Below are positions 23,468-34,215 of a stretch of DNA of 64,000 nucleotides, piece by piece (position 1 is the first letter of the stretch; the number at the start of each line of letters is the position of its first letter). The notes beneath the pieces were generated by a model. That model was not told the DNA's origin. It saw only the letters and a program-made list of their open reading frames with translations, and searched no databases. This DNA comes from Phymorhynchus buccinoides (Eukaryota > Mollusca > Gastropoda > Neogastropoda > Raphitomidae), in contig CM065713.1 in NCBI GenBank assembly GCA_017654935.2, positions 18,290,835 to 18,354,834 on the forward strand, written 5' to 3'. A program made the position numbers and the translations under genes.

Positions 23468-23983
23468 TGATTTATGAGGAAAATTTATGCCGCATCAACC
23501 TTGACCAAAAAGATACATTTACCAGAAAAATCATAAAAGATGGGACTGTTTGGAAAAGCTTTACGGCTTGTTTTGTCCCTACCTACCTACCTACCTACCT
23601 ACCATCTTTATTATCTCATTACAGAGAAATTGCAGCCATTAACCTTTTAATAGCGATTTTTATGTTCGGAATGAGCGGCGTGGGAGCAACGCCACTGTAC
23701 GGCCCAGAAGATGGGACAGCAAAAAAAACCCACAAAAACAAAAAAACAAGCATGTGTGGGTTTTTTTCTTCTTCTTCTTCTTCTGTGGTAGTGACCAACT
23801 TCTTCTTCTTCTTCTTCCATTGATCATCCGCCTTCATCCATTTGAAGACCGGATTCTGATTATATAGAACTGAGAAAGGTTCTGCGCATGTTAAGATATA
23901 GTCAATCAGGGTTAATCAGTGTCAACTTCAGTCTTGCACACGCGCGTACGTGTATGGTTGTGCGTGTGCATAGCCTATGTGTT

Positions 23984-23993
23984 TGTGTGTGTG

Positions 23994-24059
<66 letters not shown>
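23984..24059. repeat. GT microsatellite
   Basis: Long, nearly pure (GT)n. It lies only on the left side of the palindrome centre. Confidence 0.95.
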
Positions 24060-24061
<2 letters not shown>

Positions 24062-24082
24062 TTGTGCGTGTGTGGGGTTTTT

Positions 24083-24123
24083 GTGCGAGATAAATAAATC
24101 AGAGAGAAAGAGAGGAGAGGTGG

Positions 24124-24175
<52 letters not shown>

Positions 24176-24179
24176 GGGC

Positions 24180-24237
<58 letters not shown>

Positions 24238-24280
24238 CCACCTCTCCTCTCTTTCTCTCCTGATTTATTTATACTCGCAC
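24083..24280. repeat. Small inverted repeat with (CT)n and (GA)n arms
   Basis: GTGCGAGATAAATAAATCAG plus a GA-rich segment and (CT)n on the left is matched in reverse complement by (GA)n and a segment ending TGATTTATTTATACTCGCAC on the right. The loop is about 10 bases (AGGGCTGGAG). It could form a hairpin or a purine/pyrimidine triplex. Confidence 0.85.
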
Positions 24281-24748
24281 AGCAGTGGTTGATCACGATA
24301 AACAGAACAGAATGAACAAGACTAACATTCTTTCATCTGCAGCTGCTGACATGAAGTATGACTAGACTACACTACGCGCGTGTGCAAAAATAGATCTAGA
24401 TCCTGATCTACCTTAACTTTGTAACTGTTAGTATGCACCTAAATGGACTGGTCTGCAAACAAGCACATTTGATTACTACGTCGCGAAGGCATCTTACCTG
24501 AACCCACACCATCCCGTGCATCTGACTGGCTTGGCGTTGGCTGGGCCTACTTGATCTGCACAGCACATTCAAGTAGGCTCAAACTGGAATCTGGATCTTT
24601 CATGGTAGGTAGGTAGGTAGGTAGGTAGGTAGGTAGGGACAAAACAAGCCGTAAAGCTTTTCCAAACAGTCCCATCTTTTATGATTTTTCTGGTAAATGT
24701 ATCTTATTTGGTCAAGGTTGATGCGGCATAAATTTTCCTCATAAATCA

Positions 24749-25141
24749 TTATTCGTCATAGCTTCTAAAAACTTCTAAAAATTTTGGTAATGTATCCAGA
24801 CGATTTTTAAACATATTAGTATGAGGTGCACATTTTACGTCAGTAGGCAATTCGTTCCACATGTTAGTAATTCTGTTACCAAAACAATTTTTTCTTATGT
24901 TAGTATTATATCTTTTAACAAAAACTTTCCCACAGGCGTTTCTAGTCATATTGTATTGAGGAGATGAAAAGAAATTACTCCAGGACAAATCCACATGATT
25001 GTTGAATATTTTATAAGTTTCTATAAGATCTCCCCTTGTTCTCCTTCCTTTAAGTGAAAATAAATTAAGGCATTCATGTCCGACTCGGAAGGGTAGCCAT
25101 ACTCGGTACTGGTACTCGCTGCTATCGCAGGGAAAACGCAA
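24749..25141 (-). pseudogene. CR1/L2-like RT C-terminal fragment, right arm
   Basis: Same relic as 23,150-23,467, here open for 130 codons and extending further upstream (RVGHECLNLFSLKGRRTRGD). Upstream of that the sequence does not give RT catalytic motifs, so it is a truncated LINE end, not a gene. A (GGTA)n array at 24,604-24,637 lies downstream on the same strand. Confidence 0.75.
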
Positions 25142-25617
25142 CTCGGCCTAGAATCACCATCACTCGTTCTCCTCCTCCTTCTTAATCAAACGTACTGACG
25201 TCGGAAGGGACGTTACTGCTATCCTTAATGTTCGTTAGGCCTACCAACTTCGCAATTTAACCAACCTTGGTCTCATTGAATCGACATTGTTGCTTCCATC
25301 TCGCTTTGTCTCGGTTGATACGAGGATTTACAAGTCTCATAACTCAAATGATAAAGTCTGCATTCATCAAAATGATCTCCCATGCACAGCCTCGTTTGTA
25401 TACGAGGACAATTAATACGTAAATGATATTAATTAACCTCGTATAGAAACGAGGCAAATCTGTGTGGAAAAAAAAAAGGGGTGAGAATGAGCACCTTTAG
25501 CGCCCAATTCCTGGGTAACCTGAGCATAATGCGTAGCGCGCTTCCTGCAAAAAGACTTCTGTCCGTCATTTCTTGGCGTTTCTAGAGAGAAAATTGAGCG
25601 GATCAGGGGGTCTTTAA

Positions 25618-25655
25618 GGGGAGGGGGTCTTATAAGGGAGGTTCCACTGTATCTC
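25618..25655. repeat. Single CAGTGG-type MITE terminal repeat
   Basis: TTATAAGGGAGGTTCCACTG followed by TA; identical in design to the right end of the element at 60,151-60,323. A partner end was not located. Confidence 0.5.
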
Positions 25656-25879
25656 CAAAAGAGAATTCAGATTAGGTGTAACAACATGACAGAAATGCAA
25701 CATAACTGAAAGAACATTAATCAAACGTGTGAAACGAAATTATACCAACCAAATAATTATCATTAAAATTCATTACATCAACTTAGAAATGTGCACATTT
25801 AAAACACACACACAACAACAACATACAGTATTCATACGGCGCTAAATCTTGATATAAATCTACTAATATTTATGCACAT

Positions 25880-26000
25880 TTTTTCACAAACAGGGTTATT
25901 AACAATTGGAATTCTCTACCAAATGATACTGCAACCGCAGGAACACTCAATAGTTTTAAAAACAAATTAGATAATGAATACGTGGCGTTGAGGTTTAACC
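25880..26000 (+). pseudogene. CR1/L2-like RT C-terminal fragment, right arm
   Basis: Mirror copy of 22,162-22,290; NNWNSLPNDTATAGT and SFKNKLDNEY are readable. One small deletion near 25,897 relative to the left arm breaks the upstream frame. A relic of a second LINE, opposite in orientation to the one ending at 24,749. Confidence 0.6.
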
Positions 26001-26929
26001 GAGGCGTGGTTACCGCTACACCTATCTATATTGTTAAAAATTCGGGACTTTACTGGTGTTGCACTGCCTCCGGGCATTGCAGCCAGTATTGTTCCCACCA
26101 TCTTTGTATTTACAAAATGTCCCATATGTGTCTGTGACCGAGAGGACGTAAAACATCATTTTCATCATAGATAATTTTTGGGAAGATTATTGCTTCCATG
26201 CTAACATAAGAATTCAGTAATAATTAGTATGCAGATCAGTTTGCTTGTTTTCACTGTATGTTGTACTCTTTAAAAAATATATAAAAAAATAATAACAAAA
26301 ACAAAAAACAAAAAGTTTTCAATTGCGTTTCCTTATAAACTAAAAGGAAATAGCAGGCCAAAGGCTATTTAAAAAAAAAGCCTATATAGAAAACCATTCT
26401 CTTTTGATTTATTAACCTGGTCGACTCAATGGCTGAGGAAGGCTTTCAGGGTTTTTAACTGGTAAAATAAAGCCGAAAATTTCTTTATTTTCATAACGGA
26501 AAGGCTTGTTGTTTTGTGTTCTTTTTTTAAATTATAATATGATATGATGATATAAATCAAATCGAAGCGCACACACACGTTAATTCATTCATAACGCATT
26601 TAAATAAAGATGAACAAGAAGATAACACACACACACACACGTTTGAGAAATGGTCCTAAAGGCAATAAAGAGGAGGGAAAGAGAGAAAGAGCTTCAATGA
26701 CGGGGAAACAGGTGCCCGGGTTTTGAGGTTTGATTTGAAAGCAGAGAGGATCAGTCGCTGACGGAGGCCGGCGGAGAGAGGAAGTTTGTTCCAGGAGATT
26801 GGTCATGAAACAGCAAAAGAGCGTCGAGGAGGAGAAGATGAGATTTACGTCCAGTTGGTCGCAGATCCTTATGGTCCTGAGGACGAAGTCTCCCTGTTGA
26901 GATGATGATGGACACAGATAGCACGCCGC

Positions 26930-27120
26930 TCAAATGCCGACGTCGGCAAATCATCGGTTGCCGACGTCGGCTACCTGTCGTTTGTGCCCATCCTGTCACG
27001 ACGTCGGCTACCTGTCGTTTGTGCCCATCCTGTCGACACGCCGAGGCGACGCGTCGGCCCAACGTCGGCCCGACGTCATTGACCGACCATGGGATATAGT
27101 TTCAGGTGGCATGCCGACGT
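26930..27120. repeat. CGACGTCGG-word cluster, right arm
   Basis: Mirror of 21,000-21,200 with very high identity. Several small ORFs through it are shadows of the repeat. Confidence 0.55.
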
Positions 27121-27198
27121 TCATTCACCCTGAATCCGAGCCTTTGCCGATGATAATGTTGGTGGTTGTAAAAGTGACGATGATAATAATGTTACGTA

Positions 27199-27415
27199 GG
27201 GGAAGACGGGGTAAAAAGCGCATGGGCGGGTAAGAAGCCCACCCCAATTATCTCATGAAATGAAAGCAAAATTTCAGTCTCATTTTTGCCCATGAGACGA
27301 GCGTTAATGTCTAGCATTCGTCTCATGGGCAAATTTGACTGAAATTTTCTTTATTTCATGAGATAATTGGGGTGGGCTTCTTACCCGCCCATGCGCTTTT
27401 TACCCCGTCTTCCCC
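27199..27415. mobile_element. Foldback MITE, right arm
   Basis: A 217-base, almost complete hairpin: each half is about 100 bases and the loop is about a dozen bases around 27,309. Ends are GGGGAAGACGGGGTAAAAAG and its reverse complement, flanked by TA (27,197-27,198; 27,416-27,417). No ORF. The TA flanks suggest mobilisation by a Tc1/mariner-like transposase supplied elsewhere. Confidence 0.85.
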
Positions 27416-27419
27416 TAAT

Positions 27420-28135
27420 AATGAGGATGATAATGTTACTTTGTGCGATAATAATGGTGATGATGAGGATAATGTTGATGGACGTAATGAATCAGATGAT
27501 GATGATGTTGTTAATAATGTTGGGATGTGACAATGACGATGATGATAATATCGCTGGGTGTCATGATGATGACGATAAAGTAGTCGTGTGGTTTAATAAT
27601 GACGATGATTATGTGGGTGGAAGTCATAATGATGATAATGATAATGTGGGTGAGTGTCATAATGATGATGTTGATAATGTTGGTGGATGTCATAATGATG
27701 ATGATGTTAATGTGGGTGGGTGCCATAATGATGATGATGTTAATGTGGGGGGGGGGGGGGGGGGGTGGTTACAATGATGAACGATGCTAATGTGGGTGGA
27801 TGTCATAATGATGATGATAATTTGGGTGGGTGTCATAATGGTGATGATGATAATGTTGGTGAGTGTCATAATGATGATGAGGTTAACGTGGGTGGGTGTT
27901 ATAATGATGATGATGATAATGTTGGTGGGTGTCATAATGATAATGACGATGATAATAATGTTGGTGGGTGTCATAATGATGATGATAATGTAGCTGTGTG
28001 GGTTAATGACGATGATACTAATGTTGGTGGGTGTCATAAAGATGATGATGATAATGTTAGTGGGTATCATAATGTTGATAATGATGATGATGATGATGGT
28101 GATGTGGTGATGGTGATGATGATGATAATAACAAA
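27420..28135. repeat. GAT-rich minisatellite, right arm
   Basis: About 20 copies of a roughly 27-33-base unit like CATAATGATGATGATAATG-TGGGTGGGTGT. It stays open in several frames on both strands because the units are mostly multiples of three, giving spurious ORFs up to 137 codons. A G run (27,751-27,765) interrupts it. It abuts the open LINE leader. Confidence 0.9.
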
Positions 28136-29313
28136 GATAATGATAATAACAACCAGCAGGACAATTCTCATAGAATAATACAAAACCAGTCCGATAGCCA
28201 CAACACCCCCAATATTAGCAACGCTGATGGAAATAATGACAAACCTGACAATAATAACAGTGATGCTGAAGAAAACGATCCCACTTTCCATAACGAGGAA
28301 AGAGAAGAAGATGACCCCAGTGAGGGTGAAAGGTCAGCTAGATGCCTGAAGTGTGTTGCACTTAATGTGTGCGGTTTTCTATCTAAACAGGCTTTTCCTG
28401 AATTTTCAGAGTTTTTGAATAACTATGACGTTATCTGCATCTCTGAAAGCAAACTTGCAGATGTTGACACAGTACAAATAGATGGTTACGCGGCATTTTA
28501 TAAAAACAGAAATAGATACAGAAGAAAATCTGGAGGCATCCTAGTACTAATAAGAGATTGTTTTGTTCAGCATATTACTGTTTTTGAGGAAACACGATTC
28601 AAGAATAACGTTAGTAATGAAGCTAGAAGTAGTTATAAGTTTGTGGATTTTGAGATGTGTCGTAGTGCGTTGTTCTTTGCTTTTCATGACTCTGTTTTGG
28701 GAAAGAAAGTCGTGTTTTGTGCTGTCTACATTGAGCCAGAAGGTTCGCCATATTTTAACCGTAATATTTATAATGATTTACAGGATACTATTTTGCAAAT
28801 CGGAATTGGCAGTGTTTGTCTTCTTGAGACTTTAATTCTAGAACTGGTCAGCTGAATGAATTGTTTGTCAATAATTTATTTCTTGAAAGAACATCTGAAG
28901 ATAGGCAGACAAATAGCATGGGGCATGAATTATTAGGTTTCTGTAGAGCATGTCAGCTTATTATTGTTAATGGCTGAATTGGTAGAGATTGTGGTAAAGG
29001 TAAGCTGACTTGTAAGAATGCTTCTGTTGTGGATTACGGTGTAGTTTCTTATGATTTATTTGAACGTGTTGAGGACTTTTGCGTGCATGAATTTAATGAA
29101 CTGTTTTCAAATATCCATTGTCCAATTAGTATAAATTTTGTGGCAGAATCCATAGATAAGAAAGAGAAAGCAGTCCATGAGCCAAGTACCAATGATCCTA
29201 ATTCGTATTTTGTGAAATGGAATAATGATCTAAAACTAAATTTTGTTGACGATTTAGACGTTGAAAAAATAACATTGGTAGAGCACGAGCTCGATGGCCT
29301 GCTTTCAAACTAA
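28103..29313 (+). pseudogene. LINE endonuclease region, right arm (frameshifted)
   Basis: The endonuclease frame is open from 28,103 with an N/D/E-rich leader and no ATG before 28,367, so the true start is lost or lies before the minisatellite. The EEP/APE-type endonuclease follows: LNVCGFLSKQ, ICISESKLADVDTVQ, GGILVLIRDCF, VYIEPEG. A frameshift near 28,830 breaks the motif that reads LLGDFNSRTG in the left arm, and an in-frame stop at about 28,975 follows. 29,029-29,313 continues with VHEFNELFSNIHCPIS, where the left arm has SDIHCP. In intact elements this enzyme nicks target DNA to prime reverse transcription. Inactive as written. Confidence 0.8.
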
Positions 29314-29396
29314 GAGAATATTACTTTAAACAGTGTAGATGAGATTGTCGGTAGAGTTAACAATATTCTAATTGAAAGTGCAAGTACACTACACAT

Positions 29397-31792
29397 GGTA
29401 AAAAAAGAGAAAGAAATATCGTGGCCCATCTAAAAAGATAAAAAAGGATAAATCATGGTATAATGTGGAATGCAGGATTAAGAGTAGAATTTTTTCGCGA
29501 TGTAGGAGAAGCTTACTAATGAAAAATGATTTGTTTTTGAGGGCAGAAAAAGAACGTGCTGCCAAGTCATATAAAAAGACAGTTAAAAAAACAGGCGAGA
29601 AAACATAACCATGAAATGGCAAGACGATTACGTGAAACAAAGTCTAAAGACCCCAAGGATTATTGGGCCATAATAAATGGGAAAAAGAACAAATCTAACC
29701 CTAGCCAACCTAGCTGTCAGGCCTTTTTTGAGCTGTTTAAAAATATGAATACAGTTGAAGAGGAGGCTGATGATGCCCCTGACAATGGAGTTGATTCTGA
29801 TAATGTTAATGCTCTGTTAGATAATTTAATTACTGAAAATGAGGTTCTAATTTGCATAAAGAAGTTAAAGAGCAATAAAGCATGCGGGTTTGATAATATA
29901 GTAAATGAATTCCTTAAAACTTCAGCAGAGAAAATGTTAGGTGTTTTTGTGAAACTATTTAATCTGATATTAATTACCGGTAAAGTGCCAACTGATTGGG
30001 TAATTGGGGTTATACAGCCAATATTCAAAAACAAAGGTTCCCCTGCAGATCCCAACAACTATCGTGGTATAACCATACTGTCCTGTTTTGGGAAACTGTT
30101 TACAAGTATCCTGAACGAACGCCTAAAGGTATACATTGAAACATTTCACTTAATTGGCATGGAACAAGCTGGGTTTAGAAACACTGGATCACTTGTTTAC
30201 TTTGTACGGGCTGATTAATATTTTGTTGTTTAAGAAAAAGCGCTTGTATCGTGCATTTCTGGATTATGAAAAAGCTTTCGATAAAGTTAATAGGGCATTT
30301 TTTGTGGCAAAAACTTATAGACAAAGGTATCAGCGGTCGGTTATTAAAAGTAATACAAAATATGTATTCACAAGCTAAATCATGTGTTGCGGTTAATAGT
30401 GAATTTTCTGACTTTTTCTGCTCGGAAGTTGGAGTGAGGCAAGGAGAAAACCTGTCGCCTGTATTATTTGCCATGTTCCTGAATGACATGAAAGTTTTTA
30501 TGTCTAGAGATATGACTGGTCTTACCATAGTTGCTAGAGAAGCAGATATATTAGGTATGAACGAACATGAAATTAACATTTTGTTAATACTATTTTTATT
30601 GTTGTATGCAGACGACACTGTCATATTTTCTGAAACTCCAGTAGGATTGCAAAGAGGCTTAGATAATATTCAACGCTATTGTCAAAAATGGAATTTGAAA
30701 TTAAATGCCAAGAAATGTAAAGTTCTTATTTTTTCTAAGGGTAAGGTTAGACGTTTTCCCGACTTTCTTATAGCGACTGAAAAATTAGAGGTTGTTCAGA
30801 ACTTTATGTACTTAGGGTTAAAGTTAAATTATAATAACAAAATGAATGTCGCACAACGTGATCTTTATGACCGAGCTTCCCGAGCCATGTTTGCTTTGTT
30901 GAGGAAAGCTAAATTATTGATACTTCCTGCAGATCTAACTATTGACCTATTTGATAAAACTGTACTTCCTATCCTTACATATGGTTGTGAAATTTGGGGC
31001 TTTGATATGAATGATATTATTCAGAGACTGCAGTTAAGATTTTACAAGTTGGTTCTGAAAATAAGACAGTCGACTCCTTCTCTCATGATTTTTGGGGAAA
31101 CGGGTAAATTCCCTGTTGGTGTAACTGTTAAATGTAGAATGTTATCATTTTGGTTTAACCTTGTAACAAACCACCAGACAGAAAAATTATCAGTTCTTGT
31201 TTATAAATGCCTATTGAAAATGTGCGAGTCAAATGTTTATGAAAACAGATACATCAAATATATTCATACACTACTAAATGAAACTGGCTTGAGTAGTTTT
31301 TGGTTGAATCAAACCTTTCTTGATGCAAATCCATTGTGGTTCAAGGAGAAGGTGAAAAGATGCTTAAAAGACACCTTTTTACAATCTTGGTATATGCATG
31401 TAGATAATGACGAATTATATTTAAACTACAGAATGTTTAAAACGTCTTTTTGTGTTGACCCATATTACTTAGTCTTGCCATATAGCTATATGATTACTGT
31501 GTTAAAATTCAGAACTACTAATAATAACTTGCCTGTGAACACATTGCGTTATACTGGTACACCCAGACATGAAATAATTTGTGAAAAATGTAATGTACAT
31601 GATGTGGCAGATGAGTTTCACTACTTATTTGTTTGTCCTTTCTTTGACACTGACAGGAGAAGGTACTTCCCTAAGTATTTTTGTACTCGCCCTAATGCTT
31701 ATAAATTCAAAGCTTTGTTCTCTACAAAAAATAAGAAAATATTACTCAAACTAAAGCACTTCATTACAGTTGTTAACGGTTCTTTCAGATAA
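29397..31792 (+). pseudogene. LINE reverse transcriptase and C-terminal domain, right arm
   Basis: 29,397-29,590 gives a linker (SWYNVECRIKSRIF). 29,556-30,218 carries the RT N-terminal part (IKKLKSNKACGFDNIVNEFL, PIFKNKGSPADPNNYRGITI). After frameshifts near 30,200 and 30,290, a 513-codon frame (30,251-31,792) holds GVRQGENLSPVLFAMFLNDM, the catalytic YADD (residues 119-122), a long thumb/connection region and a C-terminal CX2C-X9-H-X4-C motif (C444, C447, H457, C462). The enzyme would copy the LINE RNA at the nicked target. Frameshifts make it non-functional as written, although the catalytic block is intact. Confidence 0.85.
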
Positions 31793-32089
31793 ATGCTATT
31801 AATCATGTCTTTTTCCCATTTTGTTTTTAATTTAGTAATACATTACATTATTTGTAATATTATGATATGGGTTTTCTTTGAAATGATTTTGGACATCACT
31901 CTTGGGTTGATTCTTGGAAATTTATTTATGTGTGTATGTTTTTATATTTCTGTGCCCAAATGGGGTATGAAATAAATTTCTTGCCTTGCCTTGCCTTTCT
32001 TGCCTTGCCTTGCCTTGCTACCCATAATCCGATGGGGTGGCTTAAGGTCGGCAGGCCGCTGTCGTGTCGACCACGGATGTCCCTGAATC

Positions 32090-32385
32090 CGGCCACTTGC
32101 CACCCATTTGCCGAAGTTGCCACCCACTTGCCATGGGGTGGTCTAAGGTTGGCTAGCCGATGTCAATTCACTCTGAACTAACCCTTTGCCACCCATTAGC
32201 CGACAGCTGGTTTAAGGTTGGCTAGCCGATGTCAATTCATTCTGAACTTAACCCTTTGCCACCCATTAGCCGACAGCTGGTTTAAGATTGGCTAGCCGAT
32301 GTCAATTCATTCTGAACTTAACCCTTTGCCACCCATTAGCCGACAGCTGGTTTAAGGTTGGCTGGCCGACGTCTCTTCGACCATA
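32090..32385. repeat. 69-70-bp tandem repeat
   Basis: Three full copies and partial copies of a unit containing GGTTGGCTAGCCGATGTCAA, TTCATTCTGAAC and CCACCCATTAGCCGACAGCT. The word GTCAATTCA starts at 32,162, 32,231 and 32,301. It follows the LINE tail array and a CTTGC-rich segment. Confidence 0.85.
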
Positions 32386-32429
32386 TTTAATACTATGGTA
32401 ATGGTATGGATGTTAATGGGGTTTTTTGG

Positions 32430-32505
32430 CGTGTGTGTTGTGTGTGTGTGGTGTGTGGTGTGTGTGTGTGCGTGTGCGTGCGCGCGCGCATTTGTGTGTG
32501 CACCC
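32430..32505. repeat. Imperfect GT/GC dinucleotide tract
   Basis: TGTGTG with embedded CGCGCGCG. Simple repeat only. Confidence 0.8.
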
Positions 32506-32532
32506 ATGGATGCAAGCGCACCTGGTGAGTCT

Positions 32533-32820
32533 CAATGATTTGCTATGTGAATCACTGCACAGGCGGCATGCATGTATATAGCTTCATCATGTAAAATCTA
32601 TAGTAATTTACGGCATGATTGCTTTGTTCAATGATTTGCTATGTGAATCACTGCACAGGCGGCATGCATGTATATAGCTTCATCATGTAAAATCTATAAT
32701 AATTTACGGCATGATTGATTTGTTCAATGATTTGCTATGTGAATCACTGCACAGGCGGCATGCATGTATATAGCTTCATCATGTAAAATCTATAGCAATT
32801 TACGGCATGATTGCTTTGCT
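32533..32820. repeat. 96-bp tandem triplication
   Basis: Three nearly identical 96-base copies starting at 32,533, 32,629 and 32,725 (CAATGATTTGCTATGTGAAT ... TTACGGCATGATTG). Each contains GGCGGCATGCATGTATATAG. The high identity implies recent tandem duplication. Confidence 0.9.
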
Positions 32821-33549
32821 TAACCCCCCTTCACTGCCAGATTAAATAATGACATTTTATTATTGAAATAGAAGGTCACACTCAGTCTGACAAACACTGG
32901 AAATAATTAATCCATATATGCCCACTGTCCCATTTTTGGGCTGAGGTTTTAAGGGTATCAAATATACTTCTACAGAAACATTTTTGTATCAGGCATGTCA
33001 AATGCAGTTGCATCTATCAAACTATTGTGATCTTGATTTTTTTTTGTATCCAATGCATACATTTCCATGGTTAGCCGCCATTTTAATTTTTGTAAGGGAT
33101 GGTACACAGAAAAATGATTGGCCTACAATGCCTATGCAATTCATATTTTTATACTGTACCTGACAAAGAAGAAAATATGGAGATGATTATATATAAAAAT
33201 AGGTTTTAGTGGTTGCTCAACAAAAAATCATACAAGTTGCATGTGTAGCTCTGCAAAGTATCGTCCCCAAAACTTGGACAGTGTGCACAGAGGGGTAGGG
33301 TTTCTAAAATGAAAATGTAAGGCTTGCTCAGAACCATGGTGTGTGTGTTTTGAATCAGTGTTTGTCAATGGTGTTTATGAATTGCTTTTCTTTTTTTAAA
33401 TGTCTCATGCCATGCGTGCAGATTATGAGGGTGTGCCGTTTGAGCGTGCGCGTGTATGGGTGTGGGTAAAGCACTAGCCGCAGTGGGTGCTCAGATGTGT
33501 GCATTACATGCGGTTAGCCGGCCGGTGTGTGCGGTGGTGTCACTGGCAT
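32821..33549. other. No gene seen
   Basis: AT-rich DNA that aligns only weakly to the opposite arm around 14,800-14,930. No supported ORF. Confidence 0.4.
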
Positions 33550-33612
33550 GACTCTCTCTCTCTCTCTCTCTCTCTCAGTCTCTCTCTCTCTCCCTCTCTC
33601 TCCTCTCTCTCT
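33550..33612. repeat. TC microsatellite
   Basis: (TC)n with a few interruptions. S/L-rich or R/E-rich ORFs across it are artefacts. Confidence 0.9.
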
Positions 33613-34049
33613 GTTGGAGTACAGGTAGAACACAAAATCACACGTGCAGAATGGTGTGACTATTACTAGTAACGCTACTATGTTGTGCAGTAACACGCAT
33701 TCTATGGCCTCGGACAGGTTGTACACATGCCACAAGGATCTCTCCTGAGATCTTCCAAAGTCATCACACTTCGCGGGAAGACTTGTCCGTCTTACAGATT
33801 TTTGGTTCTAGAATGTCACAACCATTGACCGTATCTTGTATCTTGTATCTTGACCGTTTTGGCAGATTGATTTTTGAGAGGCTTATGGCATTGTTTATTT
33901 GTTGATTTTTTATTTAATAATTTATTTAGTAATGCTATTCTTTAGTTGCATTTTATTGAGTGCTACTGACCATGGGTTAAATGGCTTTTAACTCATCACA
34001 GCTCCCTATATCAGTCAGGCGCTATCGAACGTTTTCAAGGCAGGGCGGC

Positions 34050-34215
34050 AGGCTTGCCAAACAAAACCTTGGGGGGGCGGGGGGTCCAGGATTGCCCAAA
34101 CAAAAAACTGGGGGTGGAGGGGGTGCAGGATTGCCAACAAACCGGGGGGGGGGGGGGGCAGGATTGCCACAACAAACTGGGGGGGGGGCTGTGGGCTAGA
34201 CAATTGACCAACAAA
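34050..34215. repeat. G-run minisatellite, about four copies
   Basis: Unit of roughly 40-45 bases: CAGGATTGCC(A)ACAAAC followed by a run of 7-17 G. Several G runs close together could form G-quadruplexes. Not seen in the mirror arm. Confidence 0.75.

Larger units (their letters stand above)
10640..23603 (+). repeat. Giant inverted repeat 1, left arm
   Basis: Features run in one order here and in mirror order at 24,604-37,433: CGACGTCGG cluster and GTGGCGTAGGAAC repeat (10,850-11,400 versus 36,700-37,230), LINE (16.2-19.9 kb versus 28.1-31.8 kb), GAT minisatellite, foldback MITE (20,707 versus 27,199), RT fragment (22,162 versus 25,880), RT fragment ending at an ACCT array (23,467 versus 24,749). 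Most is near identical with scattered single-base differences. At about 11,930-16,000 identity to the other arm drops sharply and parts are not alignable by eye. Confidence 0.9.
23604..24603. other. Spacer of giant inverted repeat 1
   Basis: About 1 kb between the two ACCT/AGGT arrays that does not mirror itself well. The left part has TTC/CTT trinucleotide runs (23,770-23,818) and a GT microsatellite; the right part (24,284-24,603) has no matching counterpart apart from the short word TTGCACACGCGCGTA. Inside it lies a small separate inverted repeat (24,083-24,280). No gene. Confidence 0.6.
28103..32020 (+). mobile_element. APE-type LINE, right-arm copy
   Basis: Endonuclease, reverse transcriptase and C-terminal zinc-knuckle-like domain in the order typical of APE-type non-LTR retrotransposons, followed by a short 3' region and a (CTTGC)n array at about 31,980-32,020 that may be its 3' tail. 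No ORF1 is visible. 5' truncation against the GAT minisatellite is likely. It mirrors the copy at 16.2-19.9 kb and should be counted as the same insertion. The clade (CR1, jockey, Nimb or other) is not assigned from motifs alone. Confidence 0.85.

Noticed and set aside
23619..24296. E/R-, C/V- and S/L-rich ORFs around the palindrome centre
   Set aside because: They are direct translations of TTC, GT and TC/GA simple repeats.
16858..31792. YADD reverse transcriptase as a group II intron, retron or DGR enzyme
   Set aside because: It is preceded by an APE-type endonuclease and followed by a zinc-knuckle-like C-terminus, which defines an APE-type LINE.
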